A DNA stretch of 64,000 nt from Erwinia oleae (GTDB lineage: Bacteria; Pseudomonadota; Gammaproteobacteria; Enterobacterales; Enterobacteriaceae), in NCBI RefSeq assembly GCF_000770305.1, contig NZ_JNVB01000007.1:46998-110997 (forward strand), given 5' to 3'. This document shows positions 6,473-17,723 of this stretch, piece by piece. Under the pieces are notes generated by a model. That model was given only the letters and a program-made list of their open reading frames with translations. It was not told where the DNA came from and ran no database searches. Within the stretch, counting starts at the first letter, position 1, and every line of letters starts with the position of its first letter. Both the position numbers and the translations under genes were made by a program.

Positions 6473-6489
6473 ATCATTCGAAGCGAGCG

Positions 6490-7740
6490 TTACATGTGTT
6501 TAATCATCGCATCGCCAAACTCTGAAGATTTCAGCAGTTTAGCGCCTTCCATCTGACGCTCGAAGTCATAGGTCACGGTTTTGGCGGCGATTGCGCCTTC
6601 CATGCCTTTAACAATCAGGTCAGCGGCTTCGAACCATTCCATATGACGCAGCATCATTTCAGCTGAGAGAATAACGGAACCAGGGTTCACCTTATCCTGT
6701 CCGGCATATTTTGGCGCGGTGCCGTGCGTGGCTTCAAACAGCGCACACTCGTCGCCGATGTTGGCGCCAGGAGCAATACCAATACCACCCACCTGAGCCG
6801 CCAGGGCATCAGAGATGTAGTCGCCGTTCAGGTTCATACAGGCGATAACGTCATACTCCGCAGGGCGCAGCAGGATCTGTTGCAGGAACGCATCGGCAAT
6901 CACGTCTTTAATCACAATCTCTTTGCCGCTGTTCGGGTTCTTAATTTTCATCCACGGGCCGCCGTCAATCAGCTCGCCGCCGAACTCTTCTTTCGCCAGC
7001 TGGTAACCCCAGTCTTTGAAAGCGCCTTCGGTGAACTTCATGATGTTGCCTTTATGGACCAGGGTCACGGAATCACGATCGTTGGTGATTGCATACTCGA
7101 TTGCCGCGCGAACCAGGCGTTTGGTGCCGGCTTCAGAGCATGGCTTGATGCCGATACCGCACTGCTCAGGGAAGCGAATTTTCTTCACGCCCATCTCATC
7201 ACGCAGGAATTTAATCACTTTGTCTGCTTCAGCAGAACCCGCTTTCCATTCGATACCTGCATAGATATCCTCAGAGTTTTCACGGAAAATCACCATGTCG
7301 GTATCTTCAGGACGTTTAACCGGGCTTGGAGTGCCGGTGTAGTAGCGAACCGGACGCAGGCAGATATAAAGGTCGAGCTGCTGACGCAGCGCCACGTTCA
7401 ATGAACGAATACCACCGCCAACCGGCGTAGTCAGCGGGCCTTTGATGGCAACGCGGTACTCTTTGATCAGATCAAGCGTTTCTTCTGGCAGCCAGACGTC
7501 CTGACCGTACAGCTCAACGGATTTTTCACCGGTGTAAATTTCCATCCAGGAAATTTTACGCTCACCGTTGTAGGCTTTCTTCACGGCAGCATCGACCACT
7601 TTAATCATCACGGGAGAGACGTCCACGCCAATGCCGTCGCCTTCGATAAACGGGATGATTGGGTTGTTAGGTACGTTCAGTTTCCCCTGATCCAGGGTGA
7701 TTTTCTGACCTTCCGCCGGAACAACTACTTTGCTTTCCAT
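6490..7740 (-). CDS. icd: Isocitrate dehydrogenase [NADP]
   Basis: The TCA-cycle enzyme converts isocitrate to 2-oxoglutarate with NADP reduction. The 416-residue product is the same length as the E. coli enzyme and nearly identical along its length: [12 protein letters not shown] near the start, [13 protein letters not shown] with the Ser that AceK phosphorylates (about residue 113), the metal and substrate motif [18 protein letters not shown], and the NADP-binding [17 protein letters not shown] at 7740 is chosen over an upstream TTG because AGGAGAGG precedes it. The 3' end of icd is a phage integration site in E. coli K-12 (element e14), and phage-like genes lie beyond it here. Confidence 0.98.
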   Translation of the reverse strand: MESKVVVPAEGQKITLDQGKLNVPNNPIIPFIEGDGIGVDVSPVMIKVVDAAVKKAYNGERKISWMEIYTGEKSVELYGQDVWLPEETLDLIKEYRVAIKGPLTTPVGGGIRSLNVALRQQLDLYICLRPVRYYTGTPSPVKRPEDTDMVIFRENSEDIYAGIEWKAGSAEADKVIKFLRDEMGVKKIRFPEQCGIGIKPCSEAGTKRLVRAAIEYAITNDRDSVTLVHKGNIMKFTEGAFKDWGYQLAKEEFGGELIDGGPWMKIKNPNSGKEIVIKDVIADAFLQQILLRPAEYDVIACMNLNGDYISDALAAQVGGIGIAPGANIGDECALFEATHGTAPKYAGQDKVNPGSVILSAEMMLRHMEWFEAADLIVKGMEGAIAAKTVTYDFERQMEGAKLLKSSEFGDAMIKHM

Positions 7741-7871
7741 CAACCTCTCCTTCGAGCGCTTATTTGTTAATGATTTGTAAGATGCGCGTCAATACTACTT
7801 GAATATTGCCGTCGCGCCAATCATCTCAGGTTTACGTTATAATGCGCTCATTATTATCGGGTGCAAATAAC

Positions 7872-8504
7872 ATGCGTAAATCTTTCGTTAAGAATCACCG
7901 CGTTAAACGATTCAGCTCTGCCCGCGCAGCAAAACCGACGGCCAAAGGGCCACGCCGCGTTATCGTTTTCAATAAGCCCTTCGACGTGCTGCCGCAGTTC
8001 ACCGACGAAGCCGGGCGTCAAACGCTGAAGGATTTTGTGCCCGTGGCCGATGTCTACGCGGCCGGTCGGCTCGACCGCGACAGCGAAGGCCTGATGGTAT
8101 TAACCAACGATGGCGCGCTCCAGGCAAAGCTCACGCAGCCGGGCCAGCGTACCGGAAAAATCTACTTTGTGCTGGTTGAAGGTGAGCCTGATGAAGAGTG
8201 CCTGCAACGGCTGCGCGATGGCGTTAATCTGAAAGATGGCGCAACGCTGCCTGCCAGCGTTGAACGCGTAACGGAACCAGACTGGCTCTGGCCGCGTAAT
8301 CCTCCCATTCGCGAGCGCAAAAGCATCCCGGTGAGCTGGTTGAAAATAACCCTGCATGAAGGTCGCAACAGGCAGGTACGGCGCATGACCGCCCACATTG
8401 GTTTCCCCACGCTGCGCCTGATCAGGTTCGCAGTGAGCGCGCTGGAGCTGGGCGACTTGCAGCCCGGCGAATGGCGTGAGATAAGCGGCGAAAGCATCCG
8501 CTAA
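7872..8504 (+). CDS. rluE: 23S rRNA pseudouridine(2457) synthase
   Basis: RluE isomerises U2457 in 23S rRNA. The 210-residue protein has the RsuA-type catalytic motif [19 protein letters not shown] with the catalytic Asp, the segment [21 protein letters not shown], and the C-terminal [28 protein letters not shown]. There is no S4 domain, as expected for RluE. A TATAAT box at 7838-7843 overlaps an earlier in-frame ATG at 7842, so translation from there is unlikely and ATG at 7872 is preferred. It is divergent from icd and followed 22 bases later by nudJ. Confidence 0.95.
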   Translation: MRKSFVKNHRVKRFSSARAAKPTAKGPRRVIVFNKPFDVLPQFTDEAGRQTLKDFVPVADVYAAGRLDRDSEGLMVLTNDGALQAKLTQPGQRTGKIYFVLVEGEPDEECLQRLRDGVNLKDGATLPASVERVTEPDWLWPRNPPIRERKSIPVSWLKITLHEGRNRQVRRMTAHIGFPTLRLIRFAVSALELGDLQPGEWREISGESIR

Positions 8505-8526
8505 ATAGTCGAACAAGGAGGCAGAT

Positions 8527-9003
8527 ATGTTTAAACCCCACGTAACCGTGGCGACGGTCGTTCAGGCGGAAGGTCATTTTCTGGTGGTCGAGGAGATGGT
8601 GCGCGGGCGCGCCACCTGGAATCAGCCTGCCGGACATCTTGAGGCAGACGAAACGCTGCTTCAGGCCGCCGCGCGTGAGCTGTATGAGGAAACGGGACTG
8701 GAAGGCGTACCGCAGGCGTTTCTGAAGCTGCATCAGTGGATAGCACCTGATAACACGCCCTTTCTGCGCTTTCTCTTTGCGCTGGATTTACCAAAAATGC
8801 TGCCCACTTATCCGCAGGATCGCGACATTGACCGCTGCTGGTGGCTGCCGCCGGAGCAGATCCTGACGGCAAAAAAGCTGCGTTCTCCGCTGGTTGCGGA
8901 AAGCATCCTGATCTATCAGCAGGGCGAACGTTTCCCGCTGGATTTGCTTCGCGCGTTCCAATGGCCCTTTAGCGAGGATGCGCCCGCCGCTGACGCGTGG
9001 TAA
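8527..9003 (+). CDS. nudJ: Nudix phosphatase NudJ
   Basis: NudJ removes phosphate from HMP-pyrophosphate and nucleoside di- and triphosphates. The 158-residue protein contains a complete Nudix box beginning GHLEADETL and ending REL-EETGLEG at about residues 37-59. Flanking segments [32 protein letters not shown] and [14 protein letters not shown] agree with E. coli NudJ (YmfB). AAGGAGG precedes the ATG. It lies between rluE and mnmA in the conserved order, and the three are probably co-transcribed. Confidence 0.95.
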   Translation: MFKPHVTVATVVQAEGHFLVVEEMVRGRATWNQPAGHLEADETLLQAAARELYEETGLEGVPQAFLKLHQWIAPDNTPFLRFLFALDLPKMLPTYPQDRDIDRCWWLPPEQILTAKKLRSPLVAESILIYQQGERFPLDLLRAFQWPFSEDAPAADAW

Positions 9004-9062
9004 ACTACGCCGCAATTTTAAAGGGCAACCTTTGAACCGCCACACTACGTCAGGACCTTCTC

Positions 9063-10166
9063 ATGTCTCTCAGTCAGAAAAAAGTGATCGTCGGCATGTC
9101 CGGCGGCGTTGATTCCTCCGTTTCAGCCTGGCTTTTGCAGCAGCAGGGCTATCAGGTTGAAGGCCTGTTCATGAAAAACTGGGAAGAGGACGACGGAGAA
9201 GAGTACTGCACGGCGGCGGAAGATCTCGCCGACGCGCGTGCGGTTTGCGACCGGCTGGGGATTCGCCTGCACACGGTCAACTTTGCCGCCGAATACTGGG
9301 ACAACGTCTTCGAACACTTCCTTGAGGAGTATAAGGCAGGCCGCACCCCTAATCCGGATATTCTCTGTAATAAAGAGATCAAATTTAAAGCCTTTCTGGA
9401 ATTTGCCGCCGACGATCTCGGCGCTGATTTTATCGCCACCGGTCACTATGTTCGCCGTCAGGACATTAACGGTAAAAGCCGTTTGCTGCGCGGTCTGGAC
9501 GATAACAAAGACCAGAGCTACTTCCTCTATACGCTGAGCCATGAGCAAATTGCCCGGAGTCTGTTTCCCGTGGGCGAACTCGCCAAACCGGAGGTGCGCC
9601 GTCTGGCAGAAGAGCTGGAACTGGCTACCGCCACGAAAAAAGACTCTACCGGCATCTGCTTTATCGGCGAACGCAAATTCCGCGACTTCCTTGGGCGCTA
9701 TCTGCCCGCGCGGCCCGGCCTGATTGTGAATACCGACGGTGAAACCGTCGGCGAGCATCAGGGGCTGATGTATCATACGCTTGGTCAGCGCAAAGGGCTT
9801 GGTATCGGCGGCACCAAAGAAGGCAGCGAAGATCCGTGGTACGTGGTTGATAAGGATGTGGCAAACAACCTGCTGGTGGTAGCACAGGGGCCCACGCATC
9901 CGCGCCTGATGTCGGTTGGCCTTATCGCGCAGCAGCTTCACTGGGTCGATCGCGAGGCGCTGCGCGAACCGCTGCGCTGCACGGTGAAAACGCGCTATCG
10001 TCAGACGGACATTCCCTGCACGCTTCACCCGGAATCCGACGATCGTATTGAAGTACGCTTCGATGAACCGGTTACCGCCGTTACGCCCGGCCAGTCAGCG
10101 GTATTTTATCTTGATGAAATTTGTCTCGGCGGCGGCATAATCGAAGCGCGTTTGCCGTTAATCTGA
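9063..10166 (+). CDS. mnmA: tRNA-specific 2-thiouridylase MnmA
   Basis: MnmA thiolates uridine 34 of tRNAs for Lys, Glu and Gln, taking sulfur relayed by the Tus proteins. The 367-residue protein has the PP-loop [12 protein letters not shown] at residues 12-23, the catalytic Cys in [13 protein letters not shown] (about 102), and the second Cys in [13 protein letters not shown] (about 199). The length matches the E. coli enzyme. It sits in the conserved mnmA-hflD-purB order. Confidence 0.97.
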   Translation: MSLSQKKVIVGMSGGVDSSVSAWLLQQQGYQVEGLFMKNWEEDDGEEYCTAAEDLADARAVCDRLGIRLHTVNFAAEYWDNVFEHFLEEYKAGRTPNPDILCNKEIKFKAFLEFAADDLGADFIATGHYVRRQDINGKSRLLRGLDDNKDQSYFLYTLSHEQIARSLFPVGELAKPEVRRLAEELELATATKKDSTGICFIGERKFRDFLGRYLPARPGLIVNTDGETVGEHQGLMYHTLGQRKGLGIGGTKEGSEDPWYVVDKDVANNLLVVAQGPTHPRLMSVGLIAQQLHWVDREALREPLRCTVKTRYRQTDIPCTLHPESDDRIEVRFDEPVTAVTPGQSAVFYLDEICLGGGIIEARLPLI

Positions 10167-10217
10167 TTTACCGCTGCCGCGCGACGTCTCAGGCGTGCCG
10201 GTTTTACAGGAGTAACC

Positions 10218-12258
<2,041 letters not shown>

Positions 12259-12265
12259 CCCCCGC

Positions 12266-12286
12266 CGGGCCGGTTTCCCCGGCCCG
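12266..12286 (+). terminator. GC-rich hairpin after purB
   Basis: CGGGCCGG and CCGGCCCG form an 8-base stem with a 5-base loop, 8 bases after the purB stop. No T run follows, so it may be a weak terminator or an RNA 3' stabiliser. Confidence 0.5.
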
Positions 12287-12321
12287 CGTTAACGCATGGT
12301 TTAGCTCTTTTACTCTATACT
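12287..12321 (+). promoter_or_regulatory. PhoP box and -10 element of the phoP promoter
   Basis: CGTTAA-CGCAT-GGTTTA (12287-12303) fits the PhoP direct-repeat pattern of two GTTTA-like half sites 11 bases apart; the second half is exact, the first matches partly. A -10 element TATACT lies 12 bases downstream (12316-12321), the spacing known for PhoP-activated promoters. This suggests autoregulation of phoPQ, as in E. coli. Confidence 0.5.
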
Positions 12322-12352
12322 CAGCCGGATCACCTTGTTTAAGAGTATTGAT

Positions 12353-13021
12353 ATGCGTGTACTGATTGTGGAAGATAATTCTGTGCTCCGCCACCATCTT
12401 GCCGTGCAACTGCGCGAGATGGGCCATCAGGTTGATGCTGCGGAGGACGCCAAAGAAGCGGACTATTACCTCAGCGAACATACGCCGGATATTACGCTGG
12501 TTGATTTAGGCCTGCCTGATGAAGACGGCATGACGCTGATCCGCCGCTGGCGCGCACAGGCGGCGAAACAGCCGATCCTGGTGCTGACTGCGCGGGACGG
12601 CTGGCAGGCGAAAGTTGAAGCGCTGGAAGCCGGTGCCGACGACTACGTCACCAAACCTTTTCACATTGAGGAAGTGGTCGCACGCATGCAGGCGCTGATG
12701 CGCCGCAACAGCGGCCTCGCCTCGCAGGTGGTCACGCTGGGCGCATTTCAGATTGACCTTTCGCGCCGGGAACTCAAAATCAGCGAGCAGCAAATTAAAC
12801 TCACCGCCTTTGAATACACCATTATCGAAACGCTGATCCGCAACGCAGGCAAGGTGGTCAGCAAAGATTCCCTGATGCTTCAGCTTTACCCGGACGCGGA
12901 ACTGCGCGAAAGCCATACCATTGATGTACTGATGGGCCGGCTGCGTAAAAAGATGCTGGCCGAGCATCCGGGCGACGTGATAACGACCGTGCGTGGTCAG
13001 GGCTACCGGTTTGATCTCTGA
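12353..13021 (+). CDS. phoP: Response regulator PhoP
   Basis: PhoP is the OmpR-family regulator of the Mg2+, acid and antimicrobial-peptide response. The 222-residue protein has a receiver domain with VEDN, phospho-acceptor Asp51 in [11 protein letters not shown], and Lys in [11 protein letters not shown]. The C-terminal winged helix ends [14 protein letters not shown] then [17 protein letters not shown] and [12 protein letters not shown] at 12353 matches the E. coli start; an upstream TTG-type extension is not needed. phoQ begins 3 bases after the stop, so the two are translationally coupled. Confidence 0.98.
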   Translation: MRVLIVEDNSVLRHHLAVQLREMGHQVDAAEDAKEADYYLSEHTPDITLVDLGLPDEDGMTLIRRWRAQAAKQPILVLTARDGWQAKVEALEAGADDYVTKPFHIEEVVARMQALMRRNSGLASQVVTLGAFQIDLSRRELKISEQQIKLTAFEYTIIETLIRNAGKVVSKDSLMLQLYPDAELRESHTIDVLMGRLRKKMLAEHPGDVITTVRGQGYRFDL

Positions 13022-13024
13022 TCG

Positions 13025-14479
13025 ATGAAGCGCTTTCGCTCTGCCCGCCCCTTCTCGCTGCGCGCCCGTTTTCTGCTGGCTACCGCCGCCGTGGTGCTGA
13101 TCCTGTCGCTCTCCTGGGGCATGGTGGCGGTCTTCGGCTACGTGGTCAGTTTCGATAAAAACAGCTATCGGGTGATGCGCGGCGAAAGCAATCTGTTCTT
13201 TACCCTCGCACAGTGGCAGGACGATCGGTTGACTATCGCTAAACCAGAGCGCGTCTCGCTTAATTTCCCCACGCTGGTGTTTATCTATAACGATAAAGGC
13301 AAGCTGCTGTGGCAACTACGCGACGTGCCGGAAATCCGCAAAAAAATCAAAAAGAACTGGCTGAAGCACGCCGATTTTTATGAAATCGATACCGATAACA
13401 GCACCAGCCGCCAGGCGCTGGGTAACGATCAGGAAGCGCAGAACCGACTCACCGCCTATGACGATGACAATAACGACACGTTCACGCACTCTGTCGCGGT
13501 CAATCGCTATACGGCGACTGCCTCGCTGCCCGCGCTCACCATCGTCGTGGTCGATACCATTCCGCAACAGCTTCAGCACGCCGACGTGGTGTGGTCGTGG
13601 TTCAGCTATGTGCTGCTGGTCAATCTGCTGCTGGTTATTCCGTTGCTGTGGCTGGCGGCGCACTGGAGCCTGCGTCCGATCGGCACGCTGGCCGGCCAGG
13701 TTCGCGAGCTGGAGAGCGGCAGCCGCGACACGCTTGAGCCGCACCCACCGCAGGAGTTGCGCAGCCTGGTACGCAATCTCAATCTGCTGCTGGATAACGA
13801 ACATCAGCGCCATACGCGCTATCGCACCACGCTGAGCGACCTCACCCACAGCCTGAAAACGCCGCTGGCGGTGCTGCAAACCACCTTGCGATCGCTGCGC
13901 GGCACGCTGCCGATTGAACAGGCAGAACCAATCATGTTAGAGCAGATCAGTCGTATTTCGCAGCAAATTGGCTACTATCTGCATCGCGCCAGCATGGAGG
14001 CGGATCACAACGTGCTTAAGCGTGATCTTCATTCGGTGCCTGCCCTGCTCGACAGCCTCTGCTCGGCGCTGAATAAAGTTTATCAACACAAAGGCGTGAC
14101 GCTCACGCTGGATATTTCTCCTGAACTGACCTTCATCGGCGATCAAAATGACTTTATGGAAGTGATGGGCAACGTGCTGGATAACGCCTGCAAATACTGC
14201 CTTGAATTTGTAGAGATCAGCGCGAGACAGACGGACGATCAGCTGCATCTGATCGTCGAGGACGATGGCCCGGGCATCCCGGAAAGCAAGCGGGATATGA
14301 TTTTTATTCGCGGACAGCGCGCCGACACGCTGAGACCGGGTCAGGGTTTGGGACTGTCGGTTGCCCGCGATATTCTGGAACAGTACACCGGCGATATTAT
14401 TGCGACGACCAGCCCGCTCGGCGGCGCAAAGATGGAGGTGGTTTTTCGCCGTCAGGGCGTGCTGCACGACGATCCCTGA
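13025..14479 (+). CDS. phoQ: Sensor histidine kinase PhoQ
   Basis: PhoQ senses low Mg2+, acid pH and cationic peptides at the inner membrane. The 484-residue protein has TM1 at about 15-38, a periplasmic sensor to about 190, TM2 around 195-215, a HAMP segment, and the kinase core with phospho-acceptor His in LTHSLKTPL (about 277), N-box [10 protein letters not shown] and the glycine-rich DDGPGIP and GQGLGLSVA. The periplasmic acidic patch near residue 145-155 reads YDDDNND, slightly different from the E. coli acidic run. Confidence 0.98.
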   Translation: MKRFRSARPFSLRARFLLATAAVVLILSLSWGMVAVFGYVVSFDKNSYRVMRGESNLFFTLAQWQDDRLTIAKPERVSLNFPTLVFIYNDKGKLLWQLRDVPEIRKKIKKNWLKHADFYEIDTDNSTSRQALGNDQEAQNRLTAYDDDNNDTFTHSVAVNRYTATASLPALTIVVVDTIPQQLQHADVVWSWFSYVLLVNLLLVIPLLWLAAHWSLRPIGTLAGQVRELESGSRDTLEPHPPQELRSLVRNLNLLLDNEHQRHTRYRTTLSDLTHSLKTPLAVLQTTLRSLRGTLPIEQAEPIMLEQISRISQQIGYYLHRASMEADHNVLKRDLHSVPALLDSLCSALNKVYQHKGVTLTLDISPELTFIGDQNDFMEVMGNVLDNACKYCLEFVEISARQTDDQLHLIVEDDGPGIPESKRDMIFIRGQRADTLRPGQGLGLSVARDILEQYTGDIIATTSPLGGAKMEVVFRRQGVLHDDP

Positions 14480-14551
14480 GCATGCGGCAAATGCCTGGCG
14501 CTCACAGTGCTGTTATACTCGGCTAAATTCAGCGTCACAGGAAAATTGCTC

Positions 14552-15679
14552 ATGGATTATCAGCTCGATCTCAACTGGCCCGACTTCATTCAGCGCTACT
14601 GGCAGAAACGTCCGGTAGTGCTCAAGCGCGGATTTAAAGACTTTGTCGATCCCATCTCGCCGGATGAACTGGCCGGGCTGGCGATGGAGAACGAAGTGGA
14701 CAGCCGCCTGGTCAGCCATCAGGACGGCAAGTGGCAGGTCAGCCACGGCCCGTTTGAAAGCTACGATCACCTTGGTGAGAATAACTGGTCGCTGCTGGTA
14801 CAGGCGGTCGATCACTGGCATGAGGCTTCTGCCGCGCTGATGCGACCGTTTCGCTTCCTGCCGGACTGGCGCATCGACGATCTGATGATCTCCTTCGCGG
14901 TGCCGGGCGGCGGCGTCGGGCCGCATCTCGATCAATATGATGTCTTCATCATTCAGGGGACCGGCCGTCGCCGCTGGCGCGTGGGCGAAAAAGTGCCGAT
15001 GAAACAGCACTGCCCGCACCCCGATTTGTTACAGGTCGATCCTTTTGAAGCGATCATTGACGAAGAGCTGGAACCAGGCGACATCCTCTATATTCCGCCG
15101 GGCTTCCCGCATGAAGGTTATTCGCTGGAAAATGCCATCAACTACTCCGTTGGCTTCCGTGCGCCGAGCGGACGCGAGCTGATCAGCGGCTTCGCCGACT
15201 ATGTGTTGTCACGCGAGCTGGGCAGCTATCGCTTTGCCGATCCGGATATTCAACCGCGCGACAACCCGGCCGAGATCCTGCCACAGGAGATCGACGGCAT
15301 TCGCGCCATGATGCTTGAGGTGGTGAATCAGCCGGAACAGTTTAACCAGTGGTTCGGCGAGTTTATCTCTCAGTCACGCCACGAGCTGGATGCCGCGCCG
15401 CCGGAGCCGCCTTATCAGCCGGATGAAATATATGATGCGCTGCACGAAGGTGACTCACTGACCCGCCTGGGCGGCCTGCGCGTACTGCAAATTGGGCAGA
15501 CCGTTTTTGTTAATGGCGAGCAGGTGGAATCTTCACAGCACGCTGCGCTGATGAGCATGGCGAACCAGCAGGTTCTGAATGCTGAAGCGCTGGGTGTGGC
15601 GCTGGACGATCCCTCTTTCCTGACGCAGCTCACCGCACTGGTCAACTGCGGTTACTGGTTTTTTAGCGAAGAAGAGTAA
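14552..15679 (+). CDS. roxA: 50S ribosomal protein L16 arginine hydroxylase
   Basis: RoxA (YcfD) is a 2-oxoglutarate and Fe(II)-dependent JmjC oxygenase that hydroxylates an arginine of ribosomal protein L16. The 375-residue protein contains the metal ligands in GPHLDQYDVF (His and Asp) and in GFPHEGYSLE (second His), and the fold motif GDILYIPPGFPH. The start at 14552 (MDYQLDLNWPDF) matches the family and follows ACAGGAAAA. It lies 72 bases after phoQ and converges on pepT. Confidence 0.95.
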   Translation: MDYQLDLNWPDFIQRYWQKRPVVLKRGFKDFVDPISPDELAGLAMENEVDSRLVSHQDGKWQVSHGPFESYDHLGENNWSLLVQAVDHWHEASAALMRPFRFLPDWRIDDLMISFAVPGGGVGPHLDQYDVFIIQGTGRRRWRVGEKVPMKQHCPHPDLLQVDPFEAIIDEELEPGDILYIPPGFPHEGYSLENAINYSVGFRAPSGRELISGFADYVLSRELGSYRFADPDIQPRDNPAEILPQEIDGIRAMMLEVVNQPEQFNQWFGEFISQSRHELDAAPPEPPYQPDEIYDALHEGDSLTRLGGLRVLQIGQTVFVNGEQVESSQHAALMSMANQQVLNAEALGVALDDPSFLTQLTALVNCGYWFFSEEE

Positions 15680-15684
15680 TACTC

Positions 15685-15705
15685 TCCGGCCCTGAACGGG
15701 CCGGA
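15685..15705. terminator. Hairpin between roxA and pepT
   Basis: TCCGGCCC and GGGCCGGA form an 8-base stem with loop TGAAC, placed between two convergent genes. The T content afterwards is modest, so it is probably a bidirectional terminator of moderate strength. Confidence 0.6.
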
Positions 15706-15708
15706 TGT

Positions 15709-16944
15709 TTATTGCTTGCGGGCGCGCTCGGCGGTTAACGCGGCGATGCGCGTAATGGTCGCCACCGCTTTTTCCATGTTGTCCAGCGAAGCAAACTCAT
15801 GCTTACCGTGATAGTTGTAGCCGCCGGTAAACAAATTTGGACACGGCAGCCCCATAAATGAGAGCGCCGCGCCGTCGGTTCCGCCGCGAATGGGCTTCAC
15901 GTCCGGTTCAATATCCAGATCCCGCATCGCCTGAAGCGCAATATCAATAATATGTGGATGCGCCTCAATTTTTTCTTTCATATTGAAGTAGCTGTCGTCG
16001 ATCTGCACCTCAATTGAGCAGTCGGCATGGAGCCCTTTTGACAGCGATGCAGCAATATTCTGCATGGTCTGTTTGCGCGCCGCAAAACTGTCACGGTCAA
16101 AATCGCGAATAATGTAGTGCAGCTCCGCCTTATCAACCACGCCCTTGATGCCGTGCAGATGATAAAAGCCTTCATAGCCTGACGTCTGCTCCGGTACCTC
16201 TTTCTCTGGCATCGCCGCATGAAAACGCATCGCCAGATCCAGCGCGTTAACCATCACGCCCTTCGCCGTGCCCGGATGAACGTTATTACCCGTGATCTTA
16301 ACGGTCACCGAGGCGGCATTGAAGTTTTCATATTCAAACTCGCCCATGCCGCCGCCGTCAACGGTGTAGGCCCACGACGCGCCAAACGCGTTGACGTCAA
16401 AGCTGCGGGTGCCGCGTCCTACCTCTTCATCCGGCGTGAAAGCGATGCGAATGTCGCCATGCGCAATGTTTTCACCTTTTAAACGCGCCAGCGCAGTCAT
16501 AATTTCCGCCACGCCGGCTTTATCATCCGCGCCCAGCAGGGTTTTGCCGTCGGTGGTGATCAGCGTATGCCCGGTCAGACTGTGCAGCACCGGAAACATC
16601 ACCGGCGAGAGAATTTCATCGCCCATGCCTAAAGCGATGTCGCCGCCGCGATAGTTTTCAACAATCTGTGGCGTCACATGCTTTGCCGTGAAGTCTGGCG
16701 ACGTATCCATGTGGGCGATAAATCCAATGGTCGGCACCGGCCACGCTACGGTGGAAGGCAGCGTCGCCATAACAATTCCGTGATCGCTTAGCGTAACGTC
16801 TGACAGCCCCAGCGCTTCAAGCTCCGCTTTGAGCACGCGAGCCAGCGTCCACTGCCCCTCCGTGCTTGGCACCTGCCGCACATTACTTTTGGACTGCGTG
16901 TCGTAAGAAACATAGTTTAAGAAGCGATCGAGTAATTTGTTCAT
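15709..16944 (-). CDS. pepT: Peptidase T (tripeptide aminopeptidase)
   Basis: PepT is a cytoplasmic di-zinc M20 peptidase that removes the N-terminal residue of tripeptides. The 411-residue protein has the metal and catalytic motifs [26 protein letters not shown], the dimer-domain [12 protein letters not shown] and the C-terminal [16 protein letters not shown] at 16944 ([18 protein letters not shown]) matches the E. coli start; the open frame extends nine codons further. It converges on roxA, as in E. coli. Confidence 0.97.
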   Translation of the reverse strand: MNKLLDRFLNYVSYDTQSKSNVRQVPSTEGQWTLARVLKAELEALGLSDVTLSDHGIVMATLPSTVAWPVPTIGFIAHMDTSPDFTAKHVTPQIVENYRGGDIALGMGDEILSPVMFPVLHSLTGHTLITTDGKTLLGADDKAGVAEIMTALARLKGENIAHGDIRIAFTPDEEVGRGTRSFDVNAFGASWAYTVDGGGMGEFEYENFNAASVTVKITGNNVHPGTAKGVMVNALDLAMRFHAAMPEKEVPEQTSGYEGFYHLHGIKGVVDKAELHYIIRDFDRDSFAARKQTMQNIAASLSKGLHADCSIEVQIDDSYFNMKEKIEAHPHIIDIALQAMRDLDIEPDVKPIRGGTDGAALSFMGLPCPNLFTGGYNYHGKHEFASLDNMEKAVATITRIAALTAERARKQ

Positions 16945-17045
16945 CTGTCGTCCCTCTGAATACGAGCACATATTATTAACATCTCAGCGCCCCGGAGTTT
17001 TGCGTCAGGTCACTTCCGCAGCGAAAAATCCATGCACTGTTAACT

Positions 17046-17639
17046 TTAGCGGCTTGTGGCATCGTCGGGCCATATTTTCTGCGCGCCGTAGTGAATGAGA
17101 CTGTAAAAGCGCGCCGTCTGGCTGCCATCATTACGATACGTATGCGGTTGATCGGCCTGAAAACGCAGCCCCTGCTCTGCCTCAAGCGTATGCCACTGGT
17201 CACTGACCTTCAGCATCAGCTGGCCCTCGATCACGATAACGTGTTCAATGACGCCGCGTTCATGCGCCGAGGACACGCTGCATTGCCCGGCAGCCAGCTC
17301 AACGATCAGCATGTCGACGCGCAGCTCGTCATCAAAGGGAAACATTGACGCCGCGCGCATGGCGGCGCTGTGCTGCTGCCAGACCGGCTGCGGTGCGCCA
17401 GGCGTCGCTTTGCAAGGGGCATCAGGTAACCGCGAAGTGATAAACAGCGAAAACGGCACGTTAAAACCCGTGGCGATTTTCCACAGCGTGGCGACCGTCG
17501 GGCTGGATTCTCCTCGCTCGATTTGCCCCAGCATCGCTTTACTGACGCCGGTTTGCGCGGCAGTCTGGCTCAGGCTCCAGGCGCGCGCGGCGCGCAGCGC
17601 TTTCAGCGTTGATCCCGGATCGGGCGGTAAATCACTCAT
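17046..17639 (-). CDS. sutR: XRE-cupin transcriptional regulator, SutR (YdcN) homologue
   Basis: This 197-residue protein joins an XRE helix-turn-helix (about residues 15-70, with SQTAAQTGVSKAMLGQIERG and SPTVATLWKIATG) to a C-terminal cupin domain (GVIEHVIVIEGQL and QADQPHTYRN). It aligns closely to E. coli SutR/YdcN, a regulator linked to sulfur use. ATG at 17639 is chosen because the upstream in-frame region consists of the operator repeats. It diverges from a ydcO-like transporter, the same pairing as ydcN-ydcO in E. coli. Two palindromes lie in the 84-base gap, so it probably controls both genes. Confidence 0.88.
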   Translation of the reverse strand: MSDLPPDPGSTLKALRAARAWSLSQTAAQTGVSKAMLGQIERGESSPTVATLWKIATGFNVPFSLFITSRLPDAPCKATPGAPQPVWQQHSAAMRAASMFPFDDELRVDMLIVELAAGQCSVSSAHERGVIEHVIVIEGQLMLKVSDQWHTLEAEQGLRFQADQPHTYRNDGSQTARFYSLIHYGAQKIWPDDATSR

Positions 17640-17663
17640 GGCGGCTCCCTGACAAGATTCAGT

Positions 17664-17683
17664 TTGTGCGTTATAACGCACAA
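17664..17683. promoter_or_regulatory. Perfect palindrome, candidate SutR operator 1
   Basis: TTGTGCGTTATAACGCACAA is a perfect 20-base palindrome in the gap between the divergent regulator and transporter genes. A second, related site lies 27 bases away centre to centre. Confidence 0.75.
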
Positions 17684-17690
17684 TGCTACA

Positions 17691-17710
17691 TTGGACGTTA
17701 TAACGCACAA
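17691..17710. promoter_or_regulatory. Candidate SutR operator 2
   Basis: TTGGACGTTATAACGCACAA shares 18 of 20 bases with the first site; two changes break symmetry in the left arm. It ends 13 bases before the transporter ATG. Confidence 0.7.
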
Positions 17711-17723
17711 CAGCCGGTTTATT

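Noticed and set aside
6490..6540. icd 3' end as a duplicated attachment site
   Set aside because: I looked for a repeat of this segment in 1400-4215 by eye and saw none; a proper alignment would be needed to exclude a degenerate copy.
9123..10028. 301-codon minus-strand open frame inside mnmA
   Set aside because: Shadow of mnmA; no family motif and no ribosome site.
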